Below, one piece after another: positions 43,571-53,174 of a stretch of 64,000 bases of DNA (its first letter is position 1; every line of letters begins with the position of its first letter). Both the position numbers and the translations under genes were made by a program. Source of the DNA: Deltaproteobacteria bacterium (GTDB taxonomy: Bacteria; Desulfobacterota; GWC2-55-46; JADFVP01). The stretch spans positions 38,775 to 102,774 of the forward strand of contig JAJCZH010000038.1 of NCBI GenBank assembly GCA_029262515.1, read 5' to 3'. Below the pieces are notes generated by a model. That model saw only the letters and a list, made by a program, of their open reading frames with translations, did no database searches and was not told the origin of the DNA.

Positions 43571-45271
43571 TCAATCGAGCAGAGCATAACCTCCGATGGA
43601 CTTTAGCTCGCTATACTCGAAGTCGTTCCTGTAAGGAACAACGGCGAGGCTGACGGCCTGCGACCTCGGTATCCCACTCAGGATTTCCGATACCTCACCC
43701 TCTTCAACGTTCTCACCAGTCACCCAATCGACTATTTGTAACTTTAGAAGTACCTTTGAAGAATCCCCAACCGTTCTGGCGGCATCCTCAACCATCTTGC
43801 CTATAAGGCCGCGAACCGCAATAGGCCGTTTATTCAACTCGCTCTCCATCTGCCTGTGGTAAGCCATTATGGAGTAATAATCGAAACCTACCTCCACCGC
43901 AGCCACAAGATCCTGAGAGAGCCACGCGAGCGCATAAGCAGGATTGGTAACGCTTTCATACATGAGATTTATAGCAAAGCGCACCTCTGGGTTCTTCTGC
44001 TTGACCACACCCTTGAGCCTCGTGGCGACATCGAGCAGCCGTCCATTCTTCCACGCCGCCCATCGCCAAAAGAGCGGCGTATAATCAACTCCGCGCCCTG
44101 GGCCCTTGCTCACATAAAGAGATTCGGGCCTCGGCGCCTCTCCGTACTCGGCCTCAAAGAGGGTATCGGCATGAACTCCAAAACCCTCGGTCTGCCGCAA
44201 AACAAGATCGTCCTGAAAAAGTATGCCGTCTATATCGTACTCCGCAAGGTCTGAGTAAAGAGCCTCCAGATGCTCTATCGCCTCTTCGTTAAAAAGATCG
44301 AGCCCCTTGCACCTGACACTCTTCCCCCCCTTCAGGTCGTATGCGCCACAGGCCAGATCAGCTCGATTCTCAAGACCATAATCAGCATACCGGGTCGTCA
44401 TCCATGCAAAGATCTTAAGGCCGTTCGCATGTGCGAGTTTTGTAAGCGGGCCGAGAACATCATCTATGACCGGCGCGTGACCGGTCTTAAAGTATACCCC
44501 GGCCTCTCTCCAAACCCCGTCTTTCGGGTCTGCCGCGGCATAATACCTGTCTCCGGAGTTATGAAATACCCTTACTATAACGGTATCTAACCCCGAGGCC
44601 TTTAACCGTTCCATCTCTACGCCGATTTCATTATAATCGCTCTGAAGAAATAACGGAATCTGCACGGCCATCATCGGTTCGATACCGGTAGCAGCCCTTG
44701 CTACGGATCTTATTCTAGGTGGCGCCGCCTTGGCCTTATATGTCAACTTCTCATTGTGCCCCACGGACTTACCATTGCCGGCGCTCCGAGCCAGCTGGAA
44801 AAGCTTAAGCGCCGAGTTGATCTCGGGGCTCTCCGGGTAGTTCTTCAGAAAGAGCCTTGCACCCCTGGCAGCTTCGGAGTATCGGCCGGAATAGAAGTGC
44901 GAGCGCGCCATGCCGAGCTGTGCCTGTCCGACCAGCTTGCTGAGAGGAAAGTTCTCTATCAGGCGCGAAAACTCTCTGGCTGACCCTCTGTAATCGCCAC
45001 TCTCTAAAAGCAGAGCCGCGTAACGGTACTGACCGCTATCCGTAAAGTTGACATTCGTAACCCCGCTATCTTGCGAAGAGGCGGCCATCGCAACACTGGT
45101 CAACTGATTAAACGAAAAAAACGAAAAGGAAATAAAGAGAATAGAAAAAAACAGGACAATAACAGGGCGAGAATGCACGATTAGAGATAAAAAGAGGACT
45201 TCAGGCCGTAAACCGCTAAGTATTCGCGTCATTAATGTTCGGGACATACTATACGGTCTACCTGCTCTCAT
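43571..45271 (-). CDS. TPR plus PgaB-C-terminal-like glycoside hydrolase (GHL13/GH153-type)
   Basis: The protein has 566 residues in the longest frame. A hydrophobic stretch (about 36-62) ending AMA acts as signal or anchor, so the true start may be an internal Met. Residues ~76-160 are TPR-like. From ~195 a TIM-barrel domain (DTVIVRVFHNSGDRYY, LKIFAWMTTRYADYG, DGILFQDD at 348-355) matches the C-terminal hydrolase half of PgaB, which cuts partially deacetylated poly-N-acetylglucosamine. The N-terminal deacetylase domain of PgaB is missing and replaced by TPRs. It is a single gene, with no pga operon nearby. Confidence 0.72.
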   Translation of the reverse strand: MRAGRPYSMSRTLMTRILSGLRPEVLFLSLIVHSRPVIVLFFSILFISFSFFSFNQLTSVAMAASSQDSGVTNVNFTDSGQYRYAALLLESGDYRGSAREFSRLIENFPLSKLVGQAQLGMARSHFYSGRYSEAARGARLFLKNYPESPEINSALKLFQLARSAGNGKSVGHNEKLTYKAKAAPPRIRSVARAATGIEPMMAVQIPLFLQSDYNEIGVEMERLKASGLDTVIVRVFHNSGDRYYAAADPKDGVWREAGVYFKTGHAPVIDDVLGPLTKLAHANGLKIFAWMTTRYADYGLENRADLACGAYDLKGGKSVRCKGLDLFNEEAIEHLEALYSDLAEYDIDGILFQDDLVLRQTEGFGVHADTLFEAEYGEAPRPESLYVSKGPGRGVDYTPLFWRWAAWKNGRLLDVATRLKGVVKQKNPEVRFAINLMYESVTNPAYALAWLSQDLVAAVEVGFDYYSIMAYHRQMESELNKRPIAVRGLIGKMVEDAARTVGDSSKVLLKLQIVDWVTGENVEEGEVSEILSGIPRSQAVSLAVVPYRNDFEYSELKSIGGYALLD

Positions 45272-45418
45272 GCCTCTTCGCCTTCCGTTATTCGGGTTGA
45301 GAAACTCTAACCTGCCGGATCGCTTCGATTATACCAGAAGAGGCCCGTAAAAACAGCTTTGCTATTCAACAATTGGCATGGGTCTAAAGAGCCCTAAAGA
45401 GAAGAGAAGCTCTCGGCC

Positions 45419-46786
45419 TTAAGTGAGCTTCTCTATAACCTCAGCCACCGTCGCCACCCCAACAAGCTCTACTTTCAACCCCTTGCCGGCCTTTCCCTTA
45501 AAGGCCTTCAGGTTATCCTTCGGCAATATGCAGCGCTTAAATCCGAGCTTTTCAGCCTCGCTTACCCTCTGTTCTATCCTGCTTACGGCTCTCACCTCAC
45601 CTGCAAGGCCAACCTCGCCAAAAAGAATCGTACCTTCCGCAATAGCGCGGTCGTAATAATTGGAGCTGATGGCGCCTATAACACCGAGGTCCACGGCAGG
45701 CTCGTCAAGTCTGATGCCCCCGGCAACCTTTACGAAGATATCGTGATCGGTAAGCACGATTCCGGCCTTCTTCTCCAGAACAGCGGCCAGAAGCATCACC
45801 TTATTGAGGTCGAGTCCGACTACGGTACGGCGCGCTATCCCGTACGCGGTCTTGCACACAAGCGACTGTATCTCCACGAGTATGGTACGGGTGCCTTCAA
45901 GGCTCGCAACTACCGCCGAGCCAGACGCTCCCTCAGGCCTTTCGGCCAGAAAGAACTCCGACGGGTTTTCAACCTGGGCAAGCCCCTCTTCACGCATCTC
46001 AAAGATGCCTATCTCCATTATGGAACCGAAACGGTTCTTTACGGCACGCAGAATTCTGAAAGCATGACCGCTCTCGCCTTCAAAGTATAAGACGGTATCG
46101 ACCATATGCTCCAGAGTCTTGGGGCCGGCTATTGAGCCGTCCTTGGTAACGTGCCCTACTATAAAGAGCGGAATGTTACGCTTCTTTGTAAATGAAATCA
46201 GCTTGGCCGATACCTCGCGTACCTGCGCCATACTGCCCGGAGACGATTCAACCTCGGACGAGTGAACGGTCTGTATCGAATCTATGACGATTACTCCGGG
46301 ATTGACGCTCTCGGCAGCCTTAAAGACCTTTTCAAGTGAGGTCTCCGAGTATACAATAAGAGAGTCGCTAAGCACTCCAAGCCGGGCCCCGCGAAGCCGT
46401 ATCTGTTGCGGGCTCTCTTCACCGGAGACATAAAGTACCCTGTGCGACTGATCCGCAAGACTTCCCATAGCCTGAAGCAGAAGCGTCGATTTGCCTATTC
46501 CAGGGTCTCCACCGACCAATACGGCAGAACCACGCACGATGCCGCCTCCGAGCACTCTGTCGAGTTCTCCTATACCAGTGCTAAACCTTACGCCCTCAAC
46601 TGTCGATAACTCTGATATCGGCATCGGTTCGGTACCCGAAGAGTAGTCGAAACCTTTTGTAGCACCTTGAGGTGAATTCTCTTCAGAAAACGTGTCCCAC
46701 TCGGCGCAACCCGGACATCTGCCGAGCCATTGTGCAGAGGTATGTCCGCACGAACGACACTTGTAAAGACTCTTCGGTTTGGCCAT
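45419..46786 (-). CDS. radA: DNA repair protein RadA
   Basis: The protein has 455 residues. The C4 zinc finger (C10, C13, C24, C27) is followed by a RecA-like domain with Walker A GGDPGIGKST (92-101), Walker B VIVIDSIQ, and the RadA-specific KNRFGS motif near 255. The C-terminal Lon-like domain (VGLDLNKVMLLAAVLEKKAG ...) completes it. RadA drives branch migration in recombination. It is divergent from the HEAT/HD-GYP pair. Confidence 0.96.
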   Translation of the reverse strand: MAKPKSLYKCRSCGHTSAQWLGRCPGCAEWDTFSEENSPQGATKGFDYSSGTEPMPISELSTVEGVRFSTGIGELDRVLGGGIVRGSAVLVGGDPGIGKSTLLLQAMGSLADQSHRVLYVSGEESPQQIRLRGARLGVLSDSLIVYSETSLEKVFKAAESVNPGVIVIDSIQTVHSSEVESSPGSMAQVREVSAKLISFTKKRNIPLFIVGHVTKDGSIAGPKTLEHMVDTVLYFEGESGHAFRILRAVKNRFGSIMEIGIFEMREEGLAQVENPSEFFLAERPEGASGSAVVASLEGTRTILVEIQSLVCKTAYGIARRTVVGLDLNKVMLLAAVLEKKAGIVLTDHDIFVKVAGGIRLDEPAVDLGVIGAISSNYYDRAIAEGTILFGEVGLAGEVRAVSRIEQRVSEAEKLGFKRCILPKDNLKAFKGKAGKGLKVELVGVATVAEVIEKLT

Positions 46787-46844
46787 CAGGGTAGAACCTC
46801 AGAATAGAGAAGATGTAAAGAAAACAAGCAGGTACGATGATTAA

Positions 46845-46866
46845 CAGCAGAGCCCAGACTCTGCTG
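46845..46866. promoter_or_regulatory. 8-bp dyad between radA and the divergent operon
   Basis: CAGCAGAG and CTCTGCTG are perfect inverted repeats with a 6-nt spacer (CCCAGA). The dyad sits between two divergent start codons and could be a shared operator. It does not match a LexA box that I recognise. Confidence 0.35.
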
Positions 46867-46969
46867 TCCGGCCAGCTTGAAGGAAATGTTTATAATTGAC
46901 AATCGTAACAGTTTTGCTATGCTATGAAAGACTCAAACAACCTGTGGAAGACCACTGAAAGATAAAAAG

Positions 46970-48631
46970 ATGCCTTTAGAATTAAACGATTACAATCTCA
47001 TATTAATGGAACTGAACAAAGCTGTCAAGATGCATAATTTCTATCCGCAGGGCCATCCCAATCTCCAAAATGCACTAAAACACAGCCATAAAGTCATGCA
47101 AGAAAAGATGGTGGGCGAAGATGAATTAAAGTTCACCCTCAACAAAAAAAACTTCCTTCACGAACAAACCCCCATCAACCCGGACAACGCCGACCTGGCC
47201 GCACTCGCAAAAAGACTTTTTTATCGACGCATCAAAGAGTTCACCATCACCACACAAGTAACGATCAAAGACCTCTCATACCTTCTCGATACGATCCACC
47301 TGGAACCGGACGATATAACCGCTAAAGGCGGAGTTGAATCAATACTCGCTTCCCATGGCGTAGAAGGCGTGCTGCTCAACGAAATGCGCTATGAAGACCT
47401 TAAGCGGCTTAAAGCTCAGCTTGAAGAGAAGGCGGCTGAAGAAGAGGCCGAAAAAGCACTCGCTCTGGAGGCAGCGGAGGCTGAAGCTGAGGAGGGCGAA
47501 GAGGGTGGGCCTGGCGCCGGAGGTGAAGAGCAAGAACATGGCGCAAAGGGCGAACTGTCCACGACGGTAGAAGGCGGAGAGCTTGGAGAGGGCGAGGCCG
47601 ATGCAGTTAAGGTCGATGAACAACTCCAAGAACTGCTTGAAAAGATCGATGTCGAGAGCGATTTCCTTAAGTACAACGACTTGTCGGCAAAAATAAATGA
47701 ACAGGTAGAGTCATTAATAGCTGCACAGTGCTTTGGAGAAGCCTTTTCGGCTCTGCTCCTTTTCCTCGATCATTCCGGCGCGTCGAGGCTCGACCCGGAC
47801 ATACGTACAATAGCAGTTGAAAGGCTCGACCAGTTCCTAGCAAACAACGAGGTCTTAAAATACCTTGTCGAGAGAGTGGGACACAAAGAAGAAGCGAACA
47901 GAAACGAGATACAGAAGATGATCATCAAGAGGGGCGATACGGCTATAGAGCTGCTCTTAAACGTATTGGTAGAGGCACGGGAGGCGAGCACACGACGCAA
48001 CCTTTTTAATACCGCAATCCAGTTCGGAGACACGGTACTACCGCACATTGACAGGGAACTAAAGAACGATACATGGTATGCGGTAAGACAGATGGTCGCG
48101 CTTATTGGCGAGATCGGTGATCCGTCAACAATCGACATGCTCCAAAAGTCATACCTCCATGAAGATATAAGAGTCAAACGCGAAGTCCTCAAAAGCATGG
48201 CGCGTATAGCATCCGAGAGGTCCACTCAATTTCTCATCGATGCGCTTGAAGAGAGTGACGAGTCGCTTGTAAACCAGGCGATAACCTCTTTAGGTATGCT
48301 CAGAGACCCGGCAGCAATTGACAAGCTCGGCGAGATTGCGCTGCACTGGGAAACATTTGCAGACACCCAGGAAGCGAAACGAGAGGCTGTTAAGGCCCTC
48401 GGTATTATAGGCGACCAAAGAGCCGTCAAGTACCTTACAAAGATACTTTTTAAAAAGAGATGGTTCGGCAAGCACTCAAATGAGGAGTTCAGGGCACTCG
48501 CTGCCAACGCGCTCGGCATGATAGGCGGAGAAGAATCATTCAATGCCATAGAGAAAGCTCACTTAAACTCAGAGGGAGACCTCTACAACACTTGTAAGAG
48601 GATCCTTGACGGGAGAGAAAAAAAGGCATGA
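46970..48631 (+). CDS. HEAT-repeat protein with N-terminal YPxGHP domain
   Basis: The protein has 553 residues. An N-terminal domain of ~140 residues starts LNKAVKMHNFYPQGHPNLQN. A Glu/Ala/Gly-rich linker spans about 145-210. The C-terminal half has about six HEAT/PBS-lyase-type repeats (AVRQMVALIGEIGDPSTI, VKREVLKSMARIASERS, VNQAITSLGMLRDPAAI, KREAVKALGIIGDQRAV, FRALAANALGMIGGEES). There is no TM or signal peptide, so it is probably a cytosolic scaffold. The stop overlaps the ATG of the HD-GYP gene (ATGA), and both proteins share the N-terminal domain. Confidence 0.75.
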   Translation: MPLELNDYNLILMELNKAVKMHNFYPQGHPNLQNALKHSHKVMQEKMVGEDELKFTLNKKNFLHEQTPINPDNADLAALAKRLFYRRIKEFTITTQVTIKDLSYLLDTIHLEPDDITAKGGVESILASHGVEGVLLNEMRYEDLKRLKAQLEEKAAEEEAEKALALEAAEAEAEEGEEGGPGAGGEEQEHGAKGELSTTVEGGELGEGEADAVKVDEQLQELLEKIDVESDFLKYNDLSAKINEQVESLIAAQCFGEAFSALLLFLDHSGASRLDPDIRTIAVERLDQFLANNEVLKYLVERVGHKEEANRNEIQKMIIKRGDTAIELLLNVLVEAREASTRRNLFNTAIQFGDTVLPHIDRELKNDTWYAVRQMVALIGEIGDPSTIDMLQKSYLHEDIRVKREVLKSMARIASERSTQFLIDALEESDESLVNQAITSLGMLRDPAAIDKLGEIALHWETFADTQEAKREAVKALGIIGDQRAVKYLTKILFKKRWFGKHSNEEFRALAANALGMIGGEESFNAIEKAHLNSEGDLYNTCKRILDGREKKA

Positions 48632-49968
48632 GCATATTAGATACCGAAAATATCCTTAAGAGCATCAACGCCTCACTCAAGAGCAAGAAGCTCTACCCGG
48701 TCGGGCACCCCGCCACAATCGCCCCTCTGAAAAAGACCTTTGAGCAGGTTACGGAAACTCTACAGAATCAAAAGAGTTTCGCCCTGGCCATAGTCAACGA
48801 AGCGCTCGTTGTTGAAGACGACCTGATAGAGGACTCCGAACAGCTCTACCCCGACCTTCTTGAGCATATGGCTGCCATGAACATAGACGCTATAATATTC
48901 GAAAATGGTTTAAGCGAAAAAGAGGTAAACGACGCCATAGATATTATCGGCGGAGAACCGCTCCAGGGTGACAAACTACAACAACAGATCGACGCTATGG
49001 CTATTACCCACATTCTGCTCAAGACAATTCCGGTTGGAAAGCGCAACGTACTCGAAATTTACAACGACGCCGTCGGAGCCATTGTCGAAGTCATGGACGA
49101 GATACGCATGGGTAATATCCCAAGGTCCGAACCCGTAAACAGTATCGTAGACGAGATGACTACCACGGTCTTTGAGGATGAAAATGCCATCATGGGCCTG
49201 ACGATGATCAAAAACTACGACAACTACCTCTTCAACCACTCCGTCAATGTCTCAATACTCTGCTTGTCGCTCGCAAAGGCTATGGGGCTCACGCAAAAAG
49301 AGATACACTGCGCCGGAGTAGCCGGCCTTCTACACGATATAGGCAAAACAGGGGTCAGTGAAGATATTATAAGAAAACCGGGTGGGCTCAGCTCAGAAGA
49401 ATGGGAGAAGGTAAAGCAGCACCCGACAATGGGCTCGAAGATAATAAACAAGATGGAAAAGATGGATGCCCTTATCGAAAACATGGTCCTGACTCACCAC
49501 GTCAAGTACGACCACTCGGGTTACCCTAACACTGAAAATAAGGTCCACCCTCTAACTCAGATAGTGACCATAAGCGATGCCTACGACGCGCTTACCACGC
49601 TAAGAGTCTATCAGAAACCGCAGGATCCTGTTGAGGCGGTCAAGCTTATGATGACCCTCTCCGGCAGGCATTTCGACCCTGAGACGCTCAAGACTTTCGT
49701 CAACATGGTAGGTCTCTACCCGGTAGGCACTATGCTCCGCCTGGCAACAGGTGAGTCGGCTATAGTAATCAGAGGCAACCCGGACAACCCGCCCTGCCCG
49801 GTTGTAAAGGTGATCCAGAACGAAGATGGTAACACGCTCGACGACCCTATTGAGATCGACTTGAGAGAAGATGAACAGAGGCGTATTGTTGCTACCATAA
49901 ATCCTGCAACAGCCAACGTAGAACTTTCGCGTTTCTTTGAGAACGAGGCCAAAGAGTCGGAGAGTTAA
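48628..49968 (+). CDS. HD-GYP domain c-di-GMP phosphodiesterase
   Basis: The protein has 446 residues. The N-terminal ~130 residues (INASLKSKKLYPVGHPATI) resemble the same part of the HEAT protein upstream. The HD-GYP core follows: FNHSVNVSILCLSLA, HD at 236-237 in LLHDIGKTG, HH at 290-291, and GYP at 298-300. In the HHExxDGxGYP motif the Glu is a Val (HHVKYDHSGYP), an unusual change next to the metal-binding histidines. A β-rich tail ends the protein. It is coupled to the HEAT gene and followed by a strong hairpin. Confidence 0.88.
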   Translation: MSILDTENILKSINASLKSKKLYPVGHPATIAPLKKTFEQVTETLQNQKSFALAIVNEALVVEDDLIEDSEQLYPDLLEHMAAMNIDAIIFENGLSEKEVNDAIDIIGGEPLQGDKLQQQIDAMAITHILLKTIPVGKRNVLEIYNDAVGAIVEVMDEIRMGNIPRSEPVNSIVDEMTTTVFEDENAIMGLTMIKNYDNYLFNHSVNVSILCLSLAKAMGLTQKEIHCAGVAGLLHDIGKTGVSEDIIRKPGGLSSEEWEKVKQHPTMGSKIINKMEKMDALIENMVLTHHVKYDHSGYPNTENKVHPLTQIVTISDAYDALTTLRVYQKPQDPVEAVKLMMTLSGRHFDPETLKTFVNMVGLYPVGTMLRLATGESAIVIRGNPDNPPCPVVKVIQNEDGNTLDDPIEIDLREDEQRRIVATINPATANVELSRFFENEAKESES

Positions 49969-50003
49969 ACCGGCAATGGAGACAGTACGACCTGATATAA
50001 AAA

Positions 50004-50040
50004 AAGAACGGCCTGCAAAATTACTTTGCAGACCGTTCTT
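50004..50040 (-). terminator. Intrinsic terminator of the minus-strand HEAT gene, possibly bidirectional
   Basis: Arms of 16 nt (50004-50019 and 50025-50040) pair with one mismatch around a 5-nt loop. On the minus strand the stem is followed by a run of T (complement of 49998-50005), so it terminates the gene at 50080-50643. On the plus strand it follows the HD-GYP stop, with a weaker T tail. Confidence 0.75.
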
Positions 50041-50079
50041 AAATTCCAGACTTAAAGTTAATAAAAGTTTCGAAAATTT

Positions 50080-50643
50080 TTAGCAATCCATACTACCGAG
50101 CGCACTTATAGCTGTAGCCTTCAATTTTGAATTTCCTTTGCCGGCAAAGTAAAGCATTGCAGCTTCCGAACGCTTGTCGCCATAACCGCTTATCGCCTCA
50201 AGCGCCATCTCGATGACTCCTACGTCCTTATTCTTGAGCATCTGCATAAGTGAGCCGAGCAGTCTCGGGTCGTTGTACCTGCCGAGCGCCTCAACTCCAT
50301 TTCTTACTACCATTACGCTCTTGTCCTTCAACACCCCGACCAACAGCTTCAGAACACGTGGGTCGTTCATCTCGCCCAACACCCTTACTGCGGCAGAACG
50401 CACATCCTCACTCTCGTCATTTAGCGCGCTCCCGAGCAGGTCTATTATCACCTGCCCCTTCAACTCACCCAGCGCATAGATGGCCCTCAACTTACCGAGC
50501 TGTTCACCTGAGGTAACCTTCTCGGCAAAATGAGAGAGGTTCTCACGCATCTCTATCTTTTCAAGCGCACTGGAAGCGAGTTGTACAAGATCAGAATCTG
50601 GCCCTTTTAGCGCTTTTAACAACGCCTCTTTTCTCTTATTCAT
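50080..50643 (-). CDS. HEAT-repeat (PBS lyase-like) protein
   Basis: The protein has 187 residues and consists almost wholly of about five HEAT-like repeats (KLRAIYALGELKGQVII, DVRSAAVRVLGEMNDPRVL, VVRNGVEALGRYNDPRLL, VIEMALEAISGYGDKRS, KLKATAISALGSMDC). There is no catalytic motif, signal or TM. It is a helical solenoid, presumably for protein binding. It lies downstream of trmFO on the same strand (21-bp gap), so they share a transcript. A distant link to the HEAT protein at 46970-48631 is possible. Confidence 0.75.
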   Translation of the reverse strand: MNKRKEALLKALKGPDSDLVQLASSALEKIEMRENLSHFAEKVTSGEQLGKLRAIYALGELKGQVIIDLLGSALNDESEDVRSAAVRVLGEMNDPRVLKLLVGVLKDKSVMVVRNGVEALGRYNDPRLLGSLMQMLKNKDVGVIEMALEAISGYGDKRSEAAMLYFAGKGNSKLKATAISALGSMDC

Positions 50644-50664
50644 ACCGTTTTAATACCAAAATTC

Positions 50665-52005
50665 TCACCTGCTTGCAAGGTTTTCATTGACCCAGCTCTC
50701 GGTTCTCTCAAGAGCAAGTTCTACCTGTTTGGCCCTTCTCTCCTTCTTATTCCTTATACTCGGTGCGCTCAAAAGCCCAAAATTCGCGTTCATCGGCTGA
50801 AAGTTACCGGTACCTGCTCCATCCGCATCCGATTTGTCACCAGAGATATAACGCATCAAAGAGCCGCTTATACTCTCAGGAGGCGGAACCAGGCACGGCT
50901 CGATTCCAGAAGCAACCCTGAAAGCATTTATCCCTGCCAACAACCCCGAGAGCGACGACTCAACATACCCTTCTACCCCGGTAATCTGTCCGGCAAAGAA
51001 GAGACGAGGCTCGGCGCTAAGGCGCTGAAATTTAGTAAGAAGCCTCGGGGAGTCGATATAGGTATTACGGTGGAGCTTTCCGAGGCGGGCGAACTCTACG
51101 GATTCGAGTCCGGGGATCATTGAAAAGATTCTCTTCTGTTCAGAGAACTTCAAACGTGTCTGAAAACCGACCATATTGAAGAGCGTACCTTCGCTGTTCT
51201 CACGCCTGAGCTGTACAACCGCATGCGGGCGACGCCCGGTTCTGGGGTCGTTCAGCCCGACCGGCCTCATAGGCCCGAACATAAGCGTATCCGGGCCGCG
51301 CTCCGCAAGTTCCTCCACAGGCATACAGCCCTCGAAGTACGGCGTACTCTCGAACTCATGAGGCACTACGCTATCTGCTGCAAGAAGTTCTGCGACAAAA
51401 GCCTCGTACTGCTCGGTATTCATTGGGCAGTTCAGATAATCGGCAGGCCCTTTATCGTAACGCGATGCCATGTAAGTCTTCTCGGTATTGATAGACTCCG
51501 CATAGACGATCGGCGCAACAGCATCAAAAAAATAGAGATTCTCTGTTCCTATATGCTCATTGATAGAGGCTGCAAAAGCATCGGAAGTAAGCGGACCTGT
51601 GGCGATCACAACCGGATTATCAGAAGGAACGGTAGTAACCTCCTCCCTTATTATCTCTACCCCGGCCTCTTCGAGGCGCCCGGTTATACCCTTTGAAAAG
51701 GCCTCCCTGTCTACTGCAAGCGTGCCTCCGGCCGGCACACTCGTCTCTTCGGCAACGGCAAGCACAACAGAATTCATTTTACGCATCTCCGCTTTCAAGA
51801 GCCCGGAGGCAGTGCCAATATCATTGCTCTTGAGCGAATTGGAGCAGACCAGCTCGGCAAGGGTATCGAGCGTATGCGCAGGAGAACGGCGCCCCGGTTT
51901 CATCTCGTAAAGAACCGCCTCTCCACCGCGCGTAGCAACCTGAAACGCCGCCTCGGCACCTGCAAGCCCGCCGCCAACTATAACTACCCTCGCACCCACT
52001 TTCAT
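50665..52005 (-). CDS. trmFO: TrmFO, folate-dependent tRNA m5U54 methyltransferase
   Basis: The protein has 446 residues. FAD-binding GGGLAGAEAAFQVATRGG (10-27) and the TrmFO blocks ELVCSNSLKSND (52-63), YEAFVAELLAAD and MFGPMRPVGL are present. It adds the 5-methyl group of m5U54 from methylene-tetrahydrofolate, as an alternative to SAM-dependent TrmA. Its size is normal. It is divergent from the acylphosphatase gene. Confidence 0.95.
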   Translation of the reverse strand: MKVGARVVIVGGGLAGAEAAFQVATRGGEAVLYEMKPGRRSPAHTLDTLAELVCSNSLKSNDIGTASGLLKAEMRKMNSVVLAVAEETSVPAGGTLAVDREAFSKGITGRLEEAGVEIIREEVTTVPSDNPVVIATGPLTSDAFAASINEHIGTENLYFFDAVAPIVYAESINTEKTYMASRYDKGPADYLNCPMNTEQYEAFVAELLAADSVVPHEFESTPYFEGCMPVEELAERGPDTLMFGPMRPVGLNDPRTGRRPHAVVQLRRENSEGTLFNMVGFQTRLKFSEQKRIFSMIPGLESVEFARLGKLHRNTYIDSPRLLTKFQRLSAEPRLFFAGQITGVEGYVESSLSGLLAGINAFRVASGIEPCLVPPPESISGSLMRYISGDKSDADGAGTGNFQPMNANFGLLSAPSIRNKKERRAKQVELALERTESWVNENLASR

Positions 52006-52173
52006 AAACTCCTTTTCAGTTTTCTTATACCGATTATATCAACACTTTTATATACTGTCTCATAATACCGCCTACATACTCAGCCTTCAAGACTTTTTCA
52101 AACAGACTACCCTATGTTCTCACCAAATCACATCGACTTGCCAATAAAAAAGTTTTATGTTAGCTTCACCAGT

Positions 52174-52452
52174 ATGGATGAGCTGCGCGTACATATTGTA
52201 GTAACCGGACTTGTTCAGGGTGTCTTCTTCAGGGCATCTACCGTTGAAGTTGCCAACCGAATTGGGCTGACAGGCTGGGTCCGTAACACCCAGGAAGGTT
52301 CGGTGGAGATTGTTGCCGAAGGAACTAAAAAGGCCGCTGATGAACTTATCAGGTGGTGCGGTACAGGCCCGGATACGGCAAGAGTTGACAAGGTCGAAAC
52401 AGCGTACGAGACATATAGAGGAATTTTCAGAGACTTTAGAGTAGAAGCATAA
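52174..52452 (+). CDS. acyP: Acylphosphatase
   Basis: The protein has 92 residues from the ATG at 52174. Catalytic R20 in VQGVFFR and N38 in GWVRN are present, with GSVEIVAEG following. An upstream ATG at 52114 would add 20 residues (FSPNHIDLPIKKFYVSF) that are not part of the family, so the later start is preferred, although neither has a strong ribosome-binding site. It hydrolyses acyl phosphates. It runs towards the lipoprotein gene, 23 bases away. Confidence 0.9.
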   Translation: MDELRVHIVVTGLVQGVFFRASTVEVANRIGLTGWVRNTQEGSVEIVAEGTKKAADELIRWCGTGPDTARVDKVETAYETYRGIFRDFRVEA

Positions 52453-52475
52453 TAGAGAAGTAAGATTTTGAGAAC

Positions 52476-53162
52476 ATGAAGATAAAAAATAATAAGAGAA
52501 CCCAGCTGCTTTTGCTGCTCTCTCTCCCAATAACTCTCACCGTTATGACGCTGCTATTCTCAGGCTGCGCTCTAAAGGCCCCTAAAGGTAGAATAGAGTT
52601 CCACCCTTCTGCCAGCTTGACGGAAGAGACTCCCGGTACGATTACTGAGGGACCGTTCTACTCCCGAAAGGGTGAGAGGGCGTTCTTTGTAAATAATGAA
52701 ATAAGAGTCAGTGTCGAAGAGGCACGAAGCACTGGCAATGGAAACGATTCTACTGCCTTTGAATGGTTACACGAGCGCGAATTCATCCTGATAAAGATGG
52801 AGATAATAAATAGAAGCAGCAGCAAGAAAATTCGCTACGAGCCGGCAATAACAGCGCTCATGGACAGCCACATGGGTTACTCGAAACCGCTCGACTATAC
52901 GAGACTCTACGAGATGGCAATGAAAGATGAGGTGCTCGACAAGGGGTTCCGGGACTTCAAAAACTCTTTCTACGACCTGGGTGTAACCGTGATGCCATTA
53001 CAAACAGTATCACGGTACCTGATCTTCAAACCTATATCTAAAGAGGCGAAGCGGGCGGAACTGGTAATCAAGAACATCTATACGGGTATGGAGACAATAG
53101 ATTTAAGGTTCCAATTTGAACTGAGTGAAGCTGCAACCGTTGATGCGCCGAGGGGGCGGTAA
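52476..53162 (+). CDS. Hypothetical lipoprotein
   Basis: The protein has 228 residues. The signal peptide has a lipobox LFSGC (Cys32), so it is a lipoprotein. The mature part has a β-rich fold with segments EFILIKMEIINRSSSKKIRY and VTVMPLQTVSRYLIFKP, which recall DUF4352-like or immunoglobulin-like extracytoplasmic domains, but the family is not certain. Its neighbour is the acylphosphatase gene upstream. Confidence 0.7.
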   Translation: MKIKNNKRTQLLLLLSLPITLTVMTLLFSGCALKAPKGRIEFHPSASLTEETPGTITEGPFYSRKGERAFFVNNEIRVSVEEARSTGNGNDSTAFEWLHEREFILIKMEIINRSSSKKIRYEPAITALMDSHMGYSKPLDYTRLYEMAMKDEVLDKGFRDFKNSFYDLGVTVMPLQTVSRYLIFKPISKEAKRAELVIKNIYTGMETIDLRFQFELSEAATVDAPRGR

Positions 53163-53174
53163 GAAGAGCCTGGA

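Noticed and set aside
46845..46866. Dyad before radA as a LexA box
   Set aside because: It does not fit the Gram-negative or Gram-positive LexA patterns I know. It is listed only as an unassigned dyad.
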